Shown here piece after piece: positions 9,855-18,470 of a DNA stretch of 64,000 nt. This DNA is from Chryseosolibacter sp044507775. GTDB taxonomy: Bacteria > Bacteroidota > Bacteroidia > Cytophagales > Cyclobacteriaceae. The position numbers were made by a program, and so were the translations under genes. Location of the stretch: contig JBIQIY010000011.1 in the NCBI GenBank assembly GCA_044507775.1, positions 109,257 through 173,256 of the forward strand, given 5' to 3'. Under the pieces are notes generated by a model that saw only the letters and a list, made by a program, of their open reading frames with translations, was not told the origin of the DNA and made no database searches. Position 1 is the first letter of the stretch. Each line of letters begins with the position of its first letter.

Positions 9855-10110
9855 GTTGGTCTTCCAGCCGGTAGAAACGATTGTAAAATGCTTATCGAAG
9901 AAATGTGCAGAAAAACGTCCTATACCGGGAATGGGCAAACAAAAATATCCCGTGAAGGCGCGGGACATTTTATTTGTGGCAAGTTTAAAAAAACCAAACG
10001 ATTAGTGCCGAAGAGATAGAGCAAACCCAAACGATGTCTGTAGATCTAATTACCCATTCAAATCACAGCGCTTTCAGGATTGTGAGTTTCAGCGCAAAAC
10101 CACCACGAAT
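9855..10110. other. Intergenic region upstream of the beta-helix lipoprotein cluster
   Basis: No convincing ORF. The sequence is moderately AT-rich. It must hold the promoter of the following cluster, but no full TAnnTTTG element with a matching -33 TTG was found. No repeats were seen. Confidence 0.5.
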
Positions 10111-10491
10111 ATGAGAAACAACCGCTTAATGTCCATGAAGAACATCTTAATTGCAGCATTCACCGTTTTTGCACTTTCCCAATGTACAGAAGAAGAAGTA
10201 GTCCCCGCGCAAGCACCGGCGCTTGCGGAGGAAGCAGTTGAAGTCGCGCCCGCAACCGGCAGTATGACGATCAGTGGCGTGTACACTTCGTATGAGGAAA
10301 TCGCCGATTGCAAGACCTGCACGTATGTTGTACCGGTAGATGTTGCGATCGTGGATGGGAAAGAACTTAACCTTGCGCCAGGATCTGTTATTTGTCTTGA
10401 CAAAGCCAGGCAATACGGCGATGTTGATTTCGTGAATCTCGAGGGATCAAAAGAAAGCCCTATCCGTATCGGAACTACTACATTCAAGTAG
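10111..10491 (+). CDS. Truncated paralog (N-terminal domain only) of the beta-helix lipoproteins
   Basis: Lipoprotein of 126 aa with lipobox LSQC and acidic TEEE after the cysteine. Residues ~65-122 (DCKTCTYVVP; IDGKELNLAPGSVICL equivalent region; SPIRIG) align with the N-terminal domain of the three neighbours at 10530, 12357 and 15087. It ends just where the others continue into the NCGG motif and the beta-helix. Internal ATGs at 10129 and 10135 are possible starts. A short inverted repeat (CTACTACA at 10475-10482, TGTAGTAG at 10493-10500) flanks the stop. It could be a remnant left by a deletion or a free-standing capping domain; the sequence does not decide. Confidence 0.65.
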   Translation: MRNNRLMSMKNILIAAFTVFALSQCTEEEVVPAQAPALAEEAVEVAPATGSMTISGVYTSYEEIADCKTCTYVVPVDVAIVDGKELNLAPGSVICLDKARQYGDVDFVNLEGSKESPIRIGTTTFK

Positions 10492-10529
10492 GTGTAGTAG
10501 GTCCTGCAAACCTCTTAAAACTATAAAGA

Positions 10530-11954
10530 ATGATGTTGAAGAACCGGGCCATCTCCGCGATGGCCAAGGCGCTCGCCTTTGGGTTGATCGCCATTTCCTT
10601 CCAATGTACGGAGGAAGACTTGTTGTTGACTTCAGCGACCGACATCAATACCGCTACGGCTACCGGCGAAACCGCGACCACCGCTGCCGGTAGCTGCGGC
10701 TGTACTTATACTGTTCCGGCAACCGCGTACAGGATCGATGGGCAGGCACTCGGGCTCAAGCCCGGCGCGGTGATCTGTCTGAAAGCAGGAGTGGCCTACA
10801 AGAACCTGGTCTTTAAAAATATCCGGGGAACAGCGGCTGCTCCGATCACGATCAAGAATTGCGGCGGGACGGCCACTATTACGGGAACCAATCAGTGGTT
10901 CGGCATACGGACTGAATACAGCTCCTATTTCCGTATCACGGGTGGTAACACGGACGGAAGCTATGGAATCCGCATCAATGGCGGAACGCAATCTCTTCAC
11001 CTCGACCTGCTTACTACGAATGTTGAGGTCGACCATGTCGAAATCTACAACTCCGGTTTCGCGGGTGTGATGGCAAAGACCGACCCGACATGTGACAATG
11101 CAACCATCCGCGGTAATTTCGTCATGCGGGATGTGCGGCTTCATCACAATTATGTGCACGACACCGCGGCGGAAGGATTCTATGTCGGACACAATAACTA
11201 CCTCACCGGCATCAGTACACCGTGTGGAACGCGCTTGCCGGGCACGCTGGAGGGACTCAAGATCTATGACAATATCATCAAGAACTCCGGCTACGAGGCT
11301 ATCCAGCTCGCGTCTACGCCCAAGGGAGCAGAGATCTACAACAACCGGATTGAGAACTATGGCGTGAAGAACGTGACCTATCAAAATCACGGCGTTCAGT
11401 TCGGCGAAGGAGGAGTTGCTAGGTTCCATGGCAACCTGATCAAAGGCGGAAAAGGCAACGGAGTCATGATCATCGGCAATGCTGAGAACTTCCTCTACAA
11501 CAACCTGATCATTAATCCCGGAGCGCATGGAATTTTTTGCGATGACCGGACTGCCACTGGCGCAGGCTTCAAGTTCATCAACAATACCATCGTCAACTCC
11601 GGGCAGGATGGCATCAGGATCTATGCTGACAATGTGCCGATGAACTACATTTACAATAACCTCATCGTAAATCCGAAGAGCTATTCGACCTATTCATATC
11701 CGCGGACGGGGAACGACGCTTATATTTATGTCCTGGGCAAATCTGTTAAGCTTCAATCGCTGAACAATTATATCACCCGCGATATTAATGCACCGAAGTT
11801 TGTGAGCGCGTCTGCCGGCAATTTTGCTCTCACATCCAAATCACCGGCCGTTAACAAGGGATTCAATATCGGCTCTTACAACATACCCCTCGACTACGCG
11901 AAGAAGCCGAGGCTCCACGGCGCTGCCTATGATATTGGCGCCTATGAATATTAA
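10530..11954 (+). CDS. Right-handed parallel beta-helix surface lipoprotein, paralog 1
   Basis: Lipoprotein of 474 aa with lipobox AISFQC followed by TEED. After a low-complexity linker comes the shared N-terminal domain with a CxxC-like start (SCGCTYTVP) and the end motif ITIKNCGG. A right-handed beta-helix follows from about residue 110 to 420, seen as recurring N-rich turns (IYNSGFAGVMAKTDP, LKIYDNIIKNSG, AEIYNNRIENYG, FLYNNLIINPG, FKFINNTIVNSG). The end, YDIGAYEY, is typical of secreted pectate-lyase-like helices. No lyase catalytic residues could be assigned. Probably surface polysaccharide binding or cleavage (inference). It starts 38 bp after the stub and ends at a terminator. Confidence 0.85.
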   Translation: MMLKNRAISAMAKALAFGLIAISFQCTEEDLLLTSATDINTATATGETATTAAGSCGCTYTVPATAYRIDGQALGLKPGAVICLKAGVAYKNLVFKNIRGTAAAPITIKNCGGTATITGTNQWFGIRTEYSSYFRITGGNTDGSYGIRINGGTQSLHLDLLTTNVEVDHVEIYNSGFAGVMAKTDPTCDNATIRGNFVMRDVRLHHNYVHDTAAEGFYVGHNNYLTGISTPCGTRLPGTLEGLKIYDNIIKNSGYEAIQLASTPKGAEIYNNRIENYGVKNVTYQNHGVQFGEGGVARFHGNLIKGGKGNGVMIIGNAENFLYNNLIINPGAHGIFCDDRTATGAGFKFINNTIVNSGQDGIRIYADNVPMNYIYNNLIVNPKSYSTYSYPRTGNDAYIYVLGKSVKLQSLNNYITRDINAPKFVSASAGNFALTSKSPAVNKGFNIGSYNIPLDYAKKPRLHGAAYDIGAYEY

Positions 11955-11978
11955 ATAATGTGTTTAGTTCTGTTTCCC

Positions 11979-12008
11979 AAAAAGGCCCGTTTCAACACGG
12001 GCTTTTTT
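11979..12008 (+). terminator. Rho-independent terminator after beta-helix paralog 1
   Basis: Stem GCCCGT (11985-11990) with ACGGGC (11997-12002), loop TTCAAC, then six T. The A-run before the stem can extend it. Confidence 0.9.
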
Positions 12009-12356
12009 GTTTTCTACCCGATCATCATACCGCCGGTAAAATTCATACATTCGGAAACAGCCGAGGGGAAAATTCCCCACCTTATACTCTATTAACTTTC
12101 TCACCTTTTTAACTCCGGTATATCTGCCGGACGCATCCCGCTTTGCGAAATGTAGTAATTCCTTACACGTCTCAGCAGCGGCTATAAAGGTTCTTGCTTA
12201 ACTGCCGCTCGAAGCGTCAATTTTGGGGTTAGTGTTTAACCCCACTTATATGATGTAGCGATTCTTCATCCGCCCGCCCGTCTATTCTTTAATCTGCACG
12301 AATCATAAACTCCACGATTTAGGGGACGCGAAAGCATCCCTGAAAATATCATCAAC
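12009..12356. other. Intergenic region with a perfect 7-bp hairpin before paralog 2
   Basis: About 350 bp without a gene. It contains a perfect inverted repeat GGGGTTA (12225-12231), loop GTGTT, TAACCCC (12237-12243), about 115 bp before the start codon at 12357. It has no T tract, so it is more likely an operator or leader structure than a terminator. No clean TAnnTTTG promoter was found. Confidence 0.5.
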
Positions 12357-14648
12357 ATGAAAATGTATTCTGTACTCGGCACATTAAAGAAAGTTGCTGC
12401 CTATACCATTCTCTCACTAATGCTCATCCGGTGCGCCGACGAAGAATTTCTGACGAGCACTGACTCAATCACAATGTCAGCCACCATCAACACGACAACG
12501 ACAGGTATCACAATGTTGACCGATTGTCTCTCCTGCGCATACGTTGTACCTGCCGATAACAACATCATCGATGGCGCCCGGCTCGGTCTCAAACCGGGTG
12601 ACGTCATCGGCCTCAGTGCAAACATCAAATACGGAAATCTGATCTTCCGCAATATCATCGGAACAGCAGAGAACCCGATCGTCATCCGGAATTGCGGCGG
12701 AGTCGCACGTATCGACGCAACCGGTAAACCGGATGGATTGAAAACTGAAAACAGCAAGTATTTCCGGATCACCGGTGGCAACGCGGATCAGGTATACGGC
12801 ATCAAGATAATCGGCGGCCACATGAGCCTCAACCTTACTAAACTGAGCACCAACTTTGAAGTTGATCATATTGAAATCACCAACTCCGGGTTTGCAGGCA
12901 TCATGGCCAAAACCGATCCGAGCTGCGACGCGGCTACATGGCGTGGTAACTTCGTGATGAAGGACGTTGCGCTGCATCATAACGCGATCTCCGCCACCGG
13001 TGGCGAAGGCATTTACGCCGGCAACTCATTCTTTACGGGCATGAGCACCCCGTGCGGAACGAAGCTTCCACATGAGATCCACAATATCTCTATCTACAGC
13101 AATATCATCAAGAATACAGGTTGGGACGCTATTCAGCTTGGATGCGCTACCAAGGGTGCCAGCATACACGGAAACACTATCGAGAATTTTGGCACGATGA
13201 ACGAGGCCGCGCAAAACAACGGCATCCAGATCGGATCCGGCACCGGAGGAAGTTGTTACAACAACCTGATCCGCAAGGGAACGGGCAACGGAATGATCGT
13301 CCTGGGACTTGGCGATAATATCATCTACAACAATATAATTGATCAGGCCGGCGGACACGGTATCTTTTGTGACGAACGCTACACTCCCGGTTCGGGCTTC
13401 AAGTTCGTGAACAATACCATCATCAATCCAAAGGGGGATGGTATCCGCATCTATGCAGAGCTTGTACCGATGAACGCCATTATCAACAACATCATTTCAA
13501 ACCCGGGAAGCTATTCGACATACGTCTATCCGCGGACCCCGTCCGACGCGTTCGTTTACAAGCTAAGCAAAGACGTGAAGATCGAGATGGCTAACAACTT
13601 CTTCACGACGACGACGGATTCCCTGCGAGTGGTTGATTTGGCGGCGCCGAACTATCGCCTCGAGCTTACTTCACCCGTTATCGACCAGGGCCGCGATCCT
13701 TCCGCCTATTGCCAGGTCACCACCGACTTCTACAACAAGCCAAGGCGCCGGGGCGCCGGAGTAGACATCGGTGCTGTTGAAAACGCCACCCTTGCGGCAC
13801 CGAATAGTATTCCTGTCGCGAATGCGGGGCCTGATATTACGTTAACGCTGCCGAGCAATTCAGCAACACTCGTCGGAACGGCACGTGACGCGGACGGCTC
13901 CATCGTCGCCTACCACTGGAGTCAATACGGAGGACCGCCGGTGACGATCGGAAATTCGAACAGCGCGACTGCAACACTCAGTGGACTGACAGAAGGCCAG
14001 TACTATTTTAAGCTCACGGTCACAGACGACGAAGGAGCAACCGATGGCGATAACATCCTGGTGAATGTGATTGCTGCGCCTAACGTCCCTCCTATTGCGA
14101 ACGCCGGAAGCGATGAAAGTCTTACACTTCCGCTGAACACCATCCGCCTTCGCGGATCAGCTACTGATACCGATGGTACCATCGTGTCTTATCAGTGGAC
14201 TCAATATGGAGGCCCGAGCGCAGAGATCGCAGGGGCGAATACCCCGACGCCCTTCGTTACGGTGCGTGAGAGCGGCAATTACTATTTTCGCCTGACAGTG
14301 AAAGACAATCGAGGCGATACACACTATGATAACATGCTCCTCCGTGTAACGGGCGTGATGCCCGTGAACAAGCCGCCCACCGCCAATGCGGGGCGTGATT
14401 ACACGCTCACCCTTCCAACCAATTCCGTAAAACTTCTGGGTAGCGGATATGACTCTGACGGCAAGATAACTTCGTACAAGTGGACTCAGTATGGCGGAGA
14501 AAGAACTTATATAGCCGGCGAGAATACGCCGACGGCATCCTTGACCGGATTGAAAGCAGGAGAATACTACTTCCGCTTGACTGTAACGGACGATGACGGT
14601 GCGACAGCCTATGACAATGTGCTCGTACGTGTTGTCGAAAACCTCTAG
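12357..14648 (+). CDS. Beta-helix surface lipoprotein with three C-terminal PKD-type domains, paralog 2
   Basis: Lipoprotein of 763 aa (lipobox LMLIRC, then ADEE). The N-terminal domain (DCLSCAYVVP, ending VIRNCGG) and the beta-helix (to ~residue 475, with AGVDIGAVEN marking the end) match paralogs 1 and 3. It is followed by three consecutive ~95-residue PKD/K319L-like domains. Each starts like PVANAGPDITLTLP, holds the core DGSIVAYHWSQYGGP, and ends like GQYYFKLTVTDDEGATDGDN. Such domains usually serve as binding or spacer modules in secreted enzymes. They closely resemble those of the hydrolase at 18471-19856. A 13-bp stem terminator follows. Confidence 0.85.
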   Translation: MKMYSVLGTLKKVAAYTILSLMLIRCADEEFLTSTDSITMSATINTTTTGITMLTDCLSCAYVVPADNNIIDGARLGLKPGDVIGLSANIKYGNLIFRNIIGTAENPIVIRNCGGVARIDATGKPDGLKTENSKYFRITGGNADQVYGIKIIGGHMSLNLTKLSTNFEVDHIEITNSGFAGIMAKTDPSCDAATWRGNFVMKDVALHHNAISATGGEGIYAGNSFFTGMSTPCGTKLPHEIHNISIYSNIIKNTGWDAIQLGCATKGASIHGNTIENFGTMNEAAQNNGIQIGSGTGGSCYNNLIRKGTGNGMIVLGLGDNIIYNNIIDQAGGHGIFCDERYTPGSGFKFVNNTIINPKGDGIRIYAELVPMNAIINNIISNPGSYSTYVYPRTPSDAFVYKLSKDVKIEMANNFFTTTTDSLRVVDLAAPNYRLELTSPVIDQGRDPSAYCQVTTDFYNKPRRRGAGVDIGAVENATLAAPNSIPVANAGPDITLTLPSNSATLVGTARDADGSIVAYHWSQYGGPPVTIGNSNSATATLSGLTEGQYYFKLTVTDDEGATDGDNILVNVIAAPNVPPIANAGSDESLTLPLNTIRLRGSATDTDGTIVSYQWTQYGGPSAEIAGANTPTPFVTVRESGNYYFRLTVKDNRGDTHYDNMLLRVTGVMPVNKPPTANAGRDYTLTLPTNSVKLLGSGYDSDGKITSYKWTQYGGERTYIAGENTPTASLTGLKAGEYYFRLTVTDDDGATAYDNVLVRVVENL

Positions 14649-14654
14649 CGGTTT

Positions 14655-14684
14655 GAAGGAATCCATGTAGTCATGGGTTCCTTC
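14655..14684 (+). terminator. Stem-loop terminator after paralog 2
   Basis: A 13-bp stem with one G-T pair (GAAGGAATCCATG at 14655-14667 with CATGGGTTCCTTC at 14672-14684) and the 4-nt loop TAGT. The T tract is poor, so termination may depend on stem strength. Confidence 0.75.
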
Positions 14685-15086
14685 CTTACTGCCGGTTAGA
14701 CGTCGTGTAACTTTTGGGACGTGTTTTAAAAAAAATTGCCGCTGGCCGAAAAAAGCATTTTGAAGCAGCAGCCAATAAAAAAGCTAAAAGTCTGTCTCGT
14801 CGCCTTACCCTTAACCCGTATTAACGAAAAGCCAAATCCCACCCTTTTCGTTTTTTCTCCTGCCCTTTCTTACACGACTGGCCAATCAGAATCAAGCGAG
14901 CAGCGACGACGCTATTTATGAACTTCATTTGTATTCTGTAAAAAGTAAACCACGAGGAAATGAAGTAAAAGCAGAATCAACGGGTCTTGGACGCTTTAAT
15001 CCCGAACTCTGCCAAAAATTTATCTAACCTGAAAATGCAGGGCCAACTGTTCCTGGCAGACCCCTGTGCTTCGCAAACTACCAAGG
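14685..15086. other. Intergenic region before beta-helix paralog 3
   Basis: About 400 bp with no credible gene. Short open frames here (for example 14736-14921) have no protein-like composition. It must hold the promoter of paralog 3. A purine-rich stretch near 14950-14975 precedes the gene. No repeats seen. Confidence 0.5.
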
Positions 15087-16529
15087 ATGACGAAAACCCA
15101 CACTTTTTTCAAAGGGCTTCAGACAATGAGCCTTGCACTGGCGATTTGCTCCATTTTTTTCCAGTGCGCCGATCAGGAGATCCTTCCGATTCGTCCCAAT
15201 CCACATCCCCCTTTAAAGGATTCAGTCGCCACCGAAAAAATTGACTCTGCTGCCCTGCTCCCGGCGGAATGCAAAGAGTGCACCTATGTTGTGCCGGCTG
15301 GCGTAAAGGTGATCGATGGCAAAGCCCTTCGCCTGAAACCGGGGAGTATCATCGGACTGAGCAGCGCCATCAAGTACCGGTCACTCGAGTTTCATAATAT
15401 CGTGGGAACAAAAGAACAGCCCATCATCATCAAAAACTGTGGAGGCACGGCGAATATTACAGCGGATGATCCATGGCATGCTATCAAGACACAAGACAGC
15501 AAATACTTCCGAATCACCGGTGGTTCAGTCGAAAGCGTGTACGGCATCAAGGTTCAGGGGGGAGAAATGGGACTCAAACTCGATGGCTTCAGCACCAACT
15601 TTGAGATCGATCACGTAGAAGTTTCGAACGCCACGTTCGCAGGCCTGATGGCCAAAACCGATCCAACCTGTGATAATGCAACACTGCGGGGAAACTTTAC
15701 CATGTATGACGTACTGATTCATGATAACTATGTTCATCACACTGGAGGCGAAGGATTTTACATCGGCAATTCGTTCTGGGACGGGATGAACCTCGGATGC
15801 GGAAAAAGACTTCCCCATGAGATCAAGGGACTCAAGGTCTACAACAATATTGTTTCGAACACGGGCTGGGAAGGTATACAAGTGGGATGCGCCATCTCCG
15901 GCACCGAGATCTATAACAATACAGTGAAGAACTATGGCACCGCGAACATACCTCACCAGAACAACGGCGTGCAGATAGGCTCGGGAACGGGTGGAGTGTT
16001 CCGCGACAACCTTATCAAGAAAGGGACTGGAAACGGACTGATCGTCATGGGAACAGGTGACAATATGATCTACAATAACATTATCGTCGATGCGGGCGAA
16101 AACGGGATTTTTTGCGACGAGCGTTATACGCCGGGCGAAGGATTCAAGTTCATCAACAATACCATTCTCAATCCAAAGAATGACGGCATCAGGTTGTACG
16201 CTGAATTGGTTCCCATGAATACCATTCTCAATAATATCATTGCTAATCCCGGAAGCTATGCATCGTACGGAGAAGGGCGCACCATAAAGGATTCATTCGT
16301 CTATCTGCTAAGCACAAATGTGAAAGTCCGGCTTGACAACAATATGTACGCCGCTTCGGTGAAAGAGTTGCAATTTGTCGATCCCTCAAAGGACAACTAT
16401 CGGCTGAAGCCGAACTCGCCTGCCATCAACTTCGGAAGGGACATTTCGAAATACAAAATCGAACACGACTTCTACAGCGGAACAAGATTGCGCGGAGTCG
16501 CATACGATGCGGGTGCCAGCGAGTACTGA
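15087..16529 (+). CDS. Right-handed parallel beta-helix surface lipoprotein, paralog 3
   Basis: Lipoprotein of about 480 aa. The start is uncertain: GTG at 15066, ATG at 15087 or ATG at 15126. The ATG at 15087 gives a basic n-region before the hydrophobic stretch ending in the lipobox SIFFQC, followed by ADQE. The shared N-terminal domain (ECKECTYVVP, ending IIKNCGG) leads into a beta-helix with turns such as LKVYNNIVSNTG, TEIYNNTVKNYG and FKFINNTILNPK. Closest in layout to paralog 1, with no PKD domains. Ends RGVAYDAGASEY. Function is probably polysaccharide binding or degradation (inference). Confidence 0.85.
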   Translation: MTKTHTFFKGLQTMSLALAICSIFFQCADQEILPIRPNPHPPLKDSVATEKIDSAALLPAECKECTYVVPAGVKVIDGKALRLKPGSIIGLSSAIKYRSLEFHNIVGTKEQPIIIKNCGGTANITADDPWHAIKTQDSKYFRITGGSVESVYGIKVQGGEMGLKLDGFSTNFEIDHVEVSNATFAGLMAKTDPTCDNATLRGNFTMYDVLIHDNYVHHTGGEGFYIGNSFWDGMNLGCGKRLPHEIKGLKVYNNIVSNTGWEGIQVGCAISGTEIYNNTVKNYGTANIPHQNNGVQIGSGTGGVFRDNLIKKGTGNGLIVMGTGDNMIYNNIIVDAGENGIFCDERYTPGEGFKFINNTILNPKNDGIRLYAELVPMNTILNNIIANPGSYASYGEGRTIKDSFVYLLSTNVKVRLDNNMYAASVKELQFVDPSKDNYRLKPNSPAINFGRDISKYKIEHDFYSGTRLRGVAYDAGASEY

Positions 16530-16550
16530 CAGCTGTTTCTCCCAACAAAC

Positions 16551-16584
16551 GGACCTGGCAGCAATGTCGGGTCCTCTTTTTTTT
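16551..16584 (+). terminator. Rho-independent terminator after paralog 3
   Basis: A 10-bp stem with wobble pairs (GGACCTGGCA at 16551-16560 with TGTCGGGTCC at 16565-16574), loop GCAA, then a T-rich tract to 16584. Confidence 0.9.
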
Positions 16585-16624
16585 CCGGGTACGATTTTTT
16601 CGCGCCTTCCGGAAATCGTCAGCC

Positions 16625-16894
16625 ATGAATTTGCCGAAAGTCATTATCAACGACAATTACGCTGATTTCCTGAAAGGAAAAGAGGTGGATGCGACAATCA
16701 TATCGGAACGCGACACGATCGAAAAAGGTATGCATGTGATGGGTTTTCATAATTCAATCGCTATCAACACTGGTTTCACGGTACCACGTGACAAGCAATC
16801 GCACTATATCGGCGTCGAAGGAATGATTACCGATATCGACCATACAGCCGCCGGTACCTATGACAAGCCTCACATCAAAATAGTAAAAGTCTGA
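16625..16894 (+). CDS. Small conserved-looking protein of unknown function
   Basis: 89 aa, soluble, no signal peptide or cysteine. Composition (IINDNYADFLKG; HYIGVEGMITDIDH) looks like a real folded beta-rich domain rather than a chance frame. I do not recognise the family. It follows a terminator and stands alone between the beta-helix cluster and the DUF488 gene, with no clear promoter. The 16895-17120 spacer after it shows nothing definite. Confidence 0.6.
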   Translation: MNLPKVIINDNYADFLKGKEVDATIISERDTIEKGMHVMGFHNSIAINTGFTVPRDKQSHYIGVEGMITDIDHTAAGTYDKPHIKIVKV

Positions 16895-17120
16895 CGGTCG
16901 GTCTGCAATAAACAACGGAACGATTTTTTTGATTAAAGAAACATGAAATATGTTTGGGCATCGTGGAGAAATGCCTCGCAATTTCGCGAAGCTGAAAAAA
17001 TCCAACATTGCAAGACGCGGGCTATTCCCACGTTTCGAGGGTCAGTCAGCTGCTCTTGCAGCGGCGTTGCCTGGTCATCAGCCCATGCAACCTATTCGTT
17101 GAGCCGGAATTTTCAAACGT

Positions 17121-17663
17121 CTATTTCCCGGAGCTGACCTCATCATAAAACAATTCACCTTGCGAAGTACGGGCGGGACTGGTGAAAGGGTGTTCCGTTA
17201 CCTTTGATTTATCCATAATGTGCAGGACCTTCCACCCGTGCACTTTCAGGTAGTCCGATACAAGGGAACGGTGGCATTTCCACCAGGGAGCTTCTGAACA
17301 CATGTACACGGTTCGCTTTGTTAAGGCAAGATCTTCCAGTAAACGGATTTGCACTTTGAACTCTTCGGTCTGCATGTAATCGGCGTATCCCCGAAAAGAC
17401 GGATGCCGCCAGGCCACGTTCACCGAATCCTTCGAAGGTCTTCGCCTGCCCCCAAGACCGCGCATGTGGTGATAGACAATGCCATTTTTCTCCAGGGTAT
17501 CCGAAAGGTTCTCCTTGTTGAACTGCGGATACCTCCTGCTTCCCGGGAAAGCGCGGATGTCAATGAGCTGCTCGATTCCTGGTCCGCGAAGCAGCTCCAG
17601 GAAAGCCTCAATCGGATGTGTTGAATGTCCGATTGTCCATATTGTGCGGTTGGCGTTTTCCAT
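17121..17663 (-). CDS. DUF488 family protein
   Basis: 180 aa. Begins TIWTIGHSTHPIEAFL and contains LIDIRAFPGSRRYPQF, RGLGGRR and the cysteine/histidine motif MCSEAPWWKCHR, all hallmarks of DUF488. The family is widespread, presumed cytosolic, and has no settled biochemical function; the conserved Cys, Glu, His and Arg suggest a catalytic or metal site. Transcribed away from the cupin gene, with about 140 bp between the two starts. Confidence 0.85.
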   Translation of the reverse strand: MENANRTIWTIGHSTHPIEAFLELLRGPGIEQLIDIRAFPGSRRYPQFNKENLSDTLEKNGIVYHHMRGLGGRRRPSKDSVNVAWRHPSFRGYADYMQTEEFKVQIRLLEDLALTKRTVYMCSEAPWWKCHRSLVSDYLKVHGWKVLHIMDKSKVTEHPFTSPARTSQGELFYDEVSSGK

Positions 17664-17806
17664 GGTTTCAAGATACCATACTCATATAAAGGCGTGCCGA
17701 AAAAACAAGTCACTCTGTCTGCAAATGATGCCCCGGACCGGACGGAATGCTTTTTTTGTCGCGCATTTGAAAATCACGACCTTCGATCAAAGCCAAACTA
17801 CAACTT

Positions 17807-18379
17807 ATGAAATCACTCGTTGAAGCAATCCGACCGATACAAAATCTCAATATCACCCGGGAGATCGTCACGGAACACAGCCCGTTTCCAAATAACGGCC
17901 TTCTTCCTCTTCTATACTATCCCCAGGTTCTCCAGTTGCAGGACGAAAATGACGCCGACACGATCAAGGAACTACTTGAAACCAATCGCTGGACAAACAC
18001 CTGGATAAACGGGATCTACAGTGAGCATCATTATCACAGCACTGCGCACGAAGTCCTCGTAGCACTAACGGGTTCTGCCCGCGTGCAGTTCGGCGGACCG
18101 GACGGGATCATCCTCACCTTTGAAAAAGGAGACGTGGTAATCATTCCCGCGGGGGTGGCTCACAAGCGCGTCGATGTGGGCGATGGGTTCACTTGCCTGG
18201 GCGCCTACCCGGACGGGCAAGATTACGACATGAAATACGGAAAGCCCGGGGAACGCCCGGCGGCGGACGAAGCGATCAGGAATGTTCAGCTTCCGGAAAA
18301 TGATCCGCTGTACGGTATTGACGGTCCCCTGATCAAGAGCTGGGCGAGTGAACGGGAGCAGAACACCGACGTACTGTAG
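17807..18379 (+). CDS. Cupin-domain protein (YjlB-like)
   Basis: 190 aa, single cupin barrel. Metal-binding motif 1 is seen in EHHYHSTAHEVLVAL (about residues 67-81) and motif 2 in GDVVIIPAGVAHKRV (about 106-120). The general layout resembles B. subtilis YjlB-type cupins of unknown substrate. No signal peptide. The ATG at 17807 overlaps the stop of a 61-codon open frame (17625-17810). A terminator shared with the convergent hydrolase gene follows. Confidence 0.8.
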   Translation: MKSLVEAIRPIQNLNITREIVTEHSPFPNNGLLPLLYYPQVLQLQDENDADTIKELLETNRWTNTWINGIYSEHHYHSTAHEVLVALTGSARVQFGGPDGIILTFEKGDVVIIPAGVAHKRVDVGDGFTCLGAYPDGQDYDMKYGKPGERPAADEAIRNVQLPENDPLYGIDGPLIKSWASEREQNTDVL

Positions 18380-18395
18380 ACTGTCTCACGTCAAA

Positions 18396-18420
18396 CAAAA
18401 AGCCCGCAGACAGGCGGGCT
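18396..18420. terminator. Shared terminator between convergent cupin and hydrolase genes
   Basis: Stem AGCCCGC (18401-18407) with GCGGGCT (18414-18420). The A5 run at 18396-18400 gives a T tract for the minus-strand transcript of the hydrolase gene. The plus-strand side has only a short T-poor tail. Confidence 0.85.
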
Positions 18421-18470
18421 CTTCGTAACCAAACTAAACTAACTAAACATGTCGCAGCGTTGCGAGCTGG

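Noticed and set aside
10632..11528. 298-codon minus-strand frame inside beta-helix paralog 1
   Set aside because: Antisense shadow caused by regular repeats of the beta-helix gene.
14736..14921. 61-codon frame in the spacer before paralog 3
   Set aside because: No domain, no signal peptide and biased composition; more likely the promoter region of the next gene.
16943..17137. 64-codon frame after the small unknown gene
   Set aside because: Low-quality composition, no start context, and it overlaps the 3' end of the DUF488 gene.
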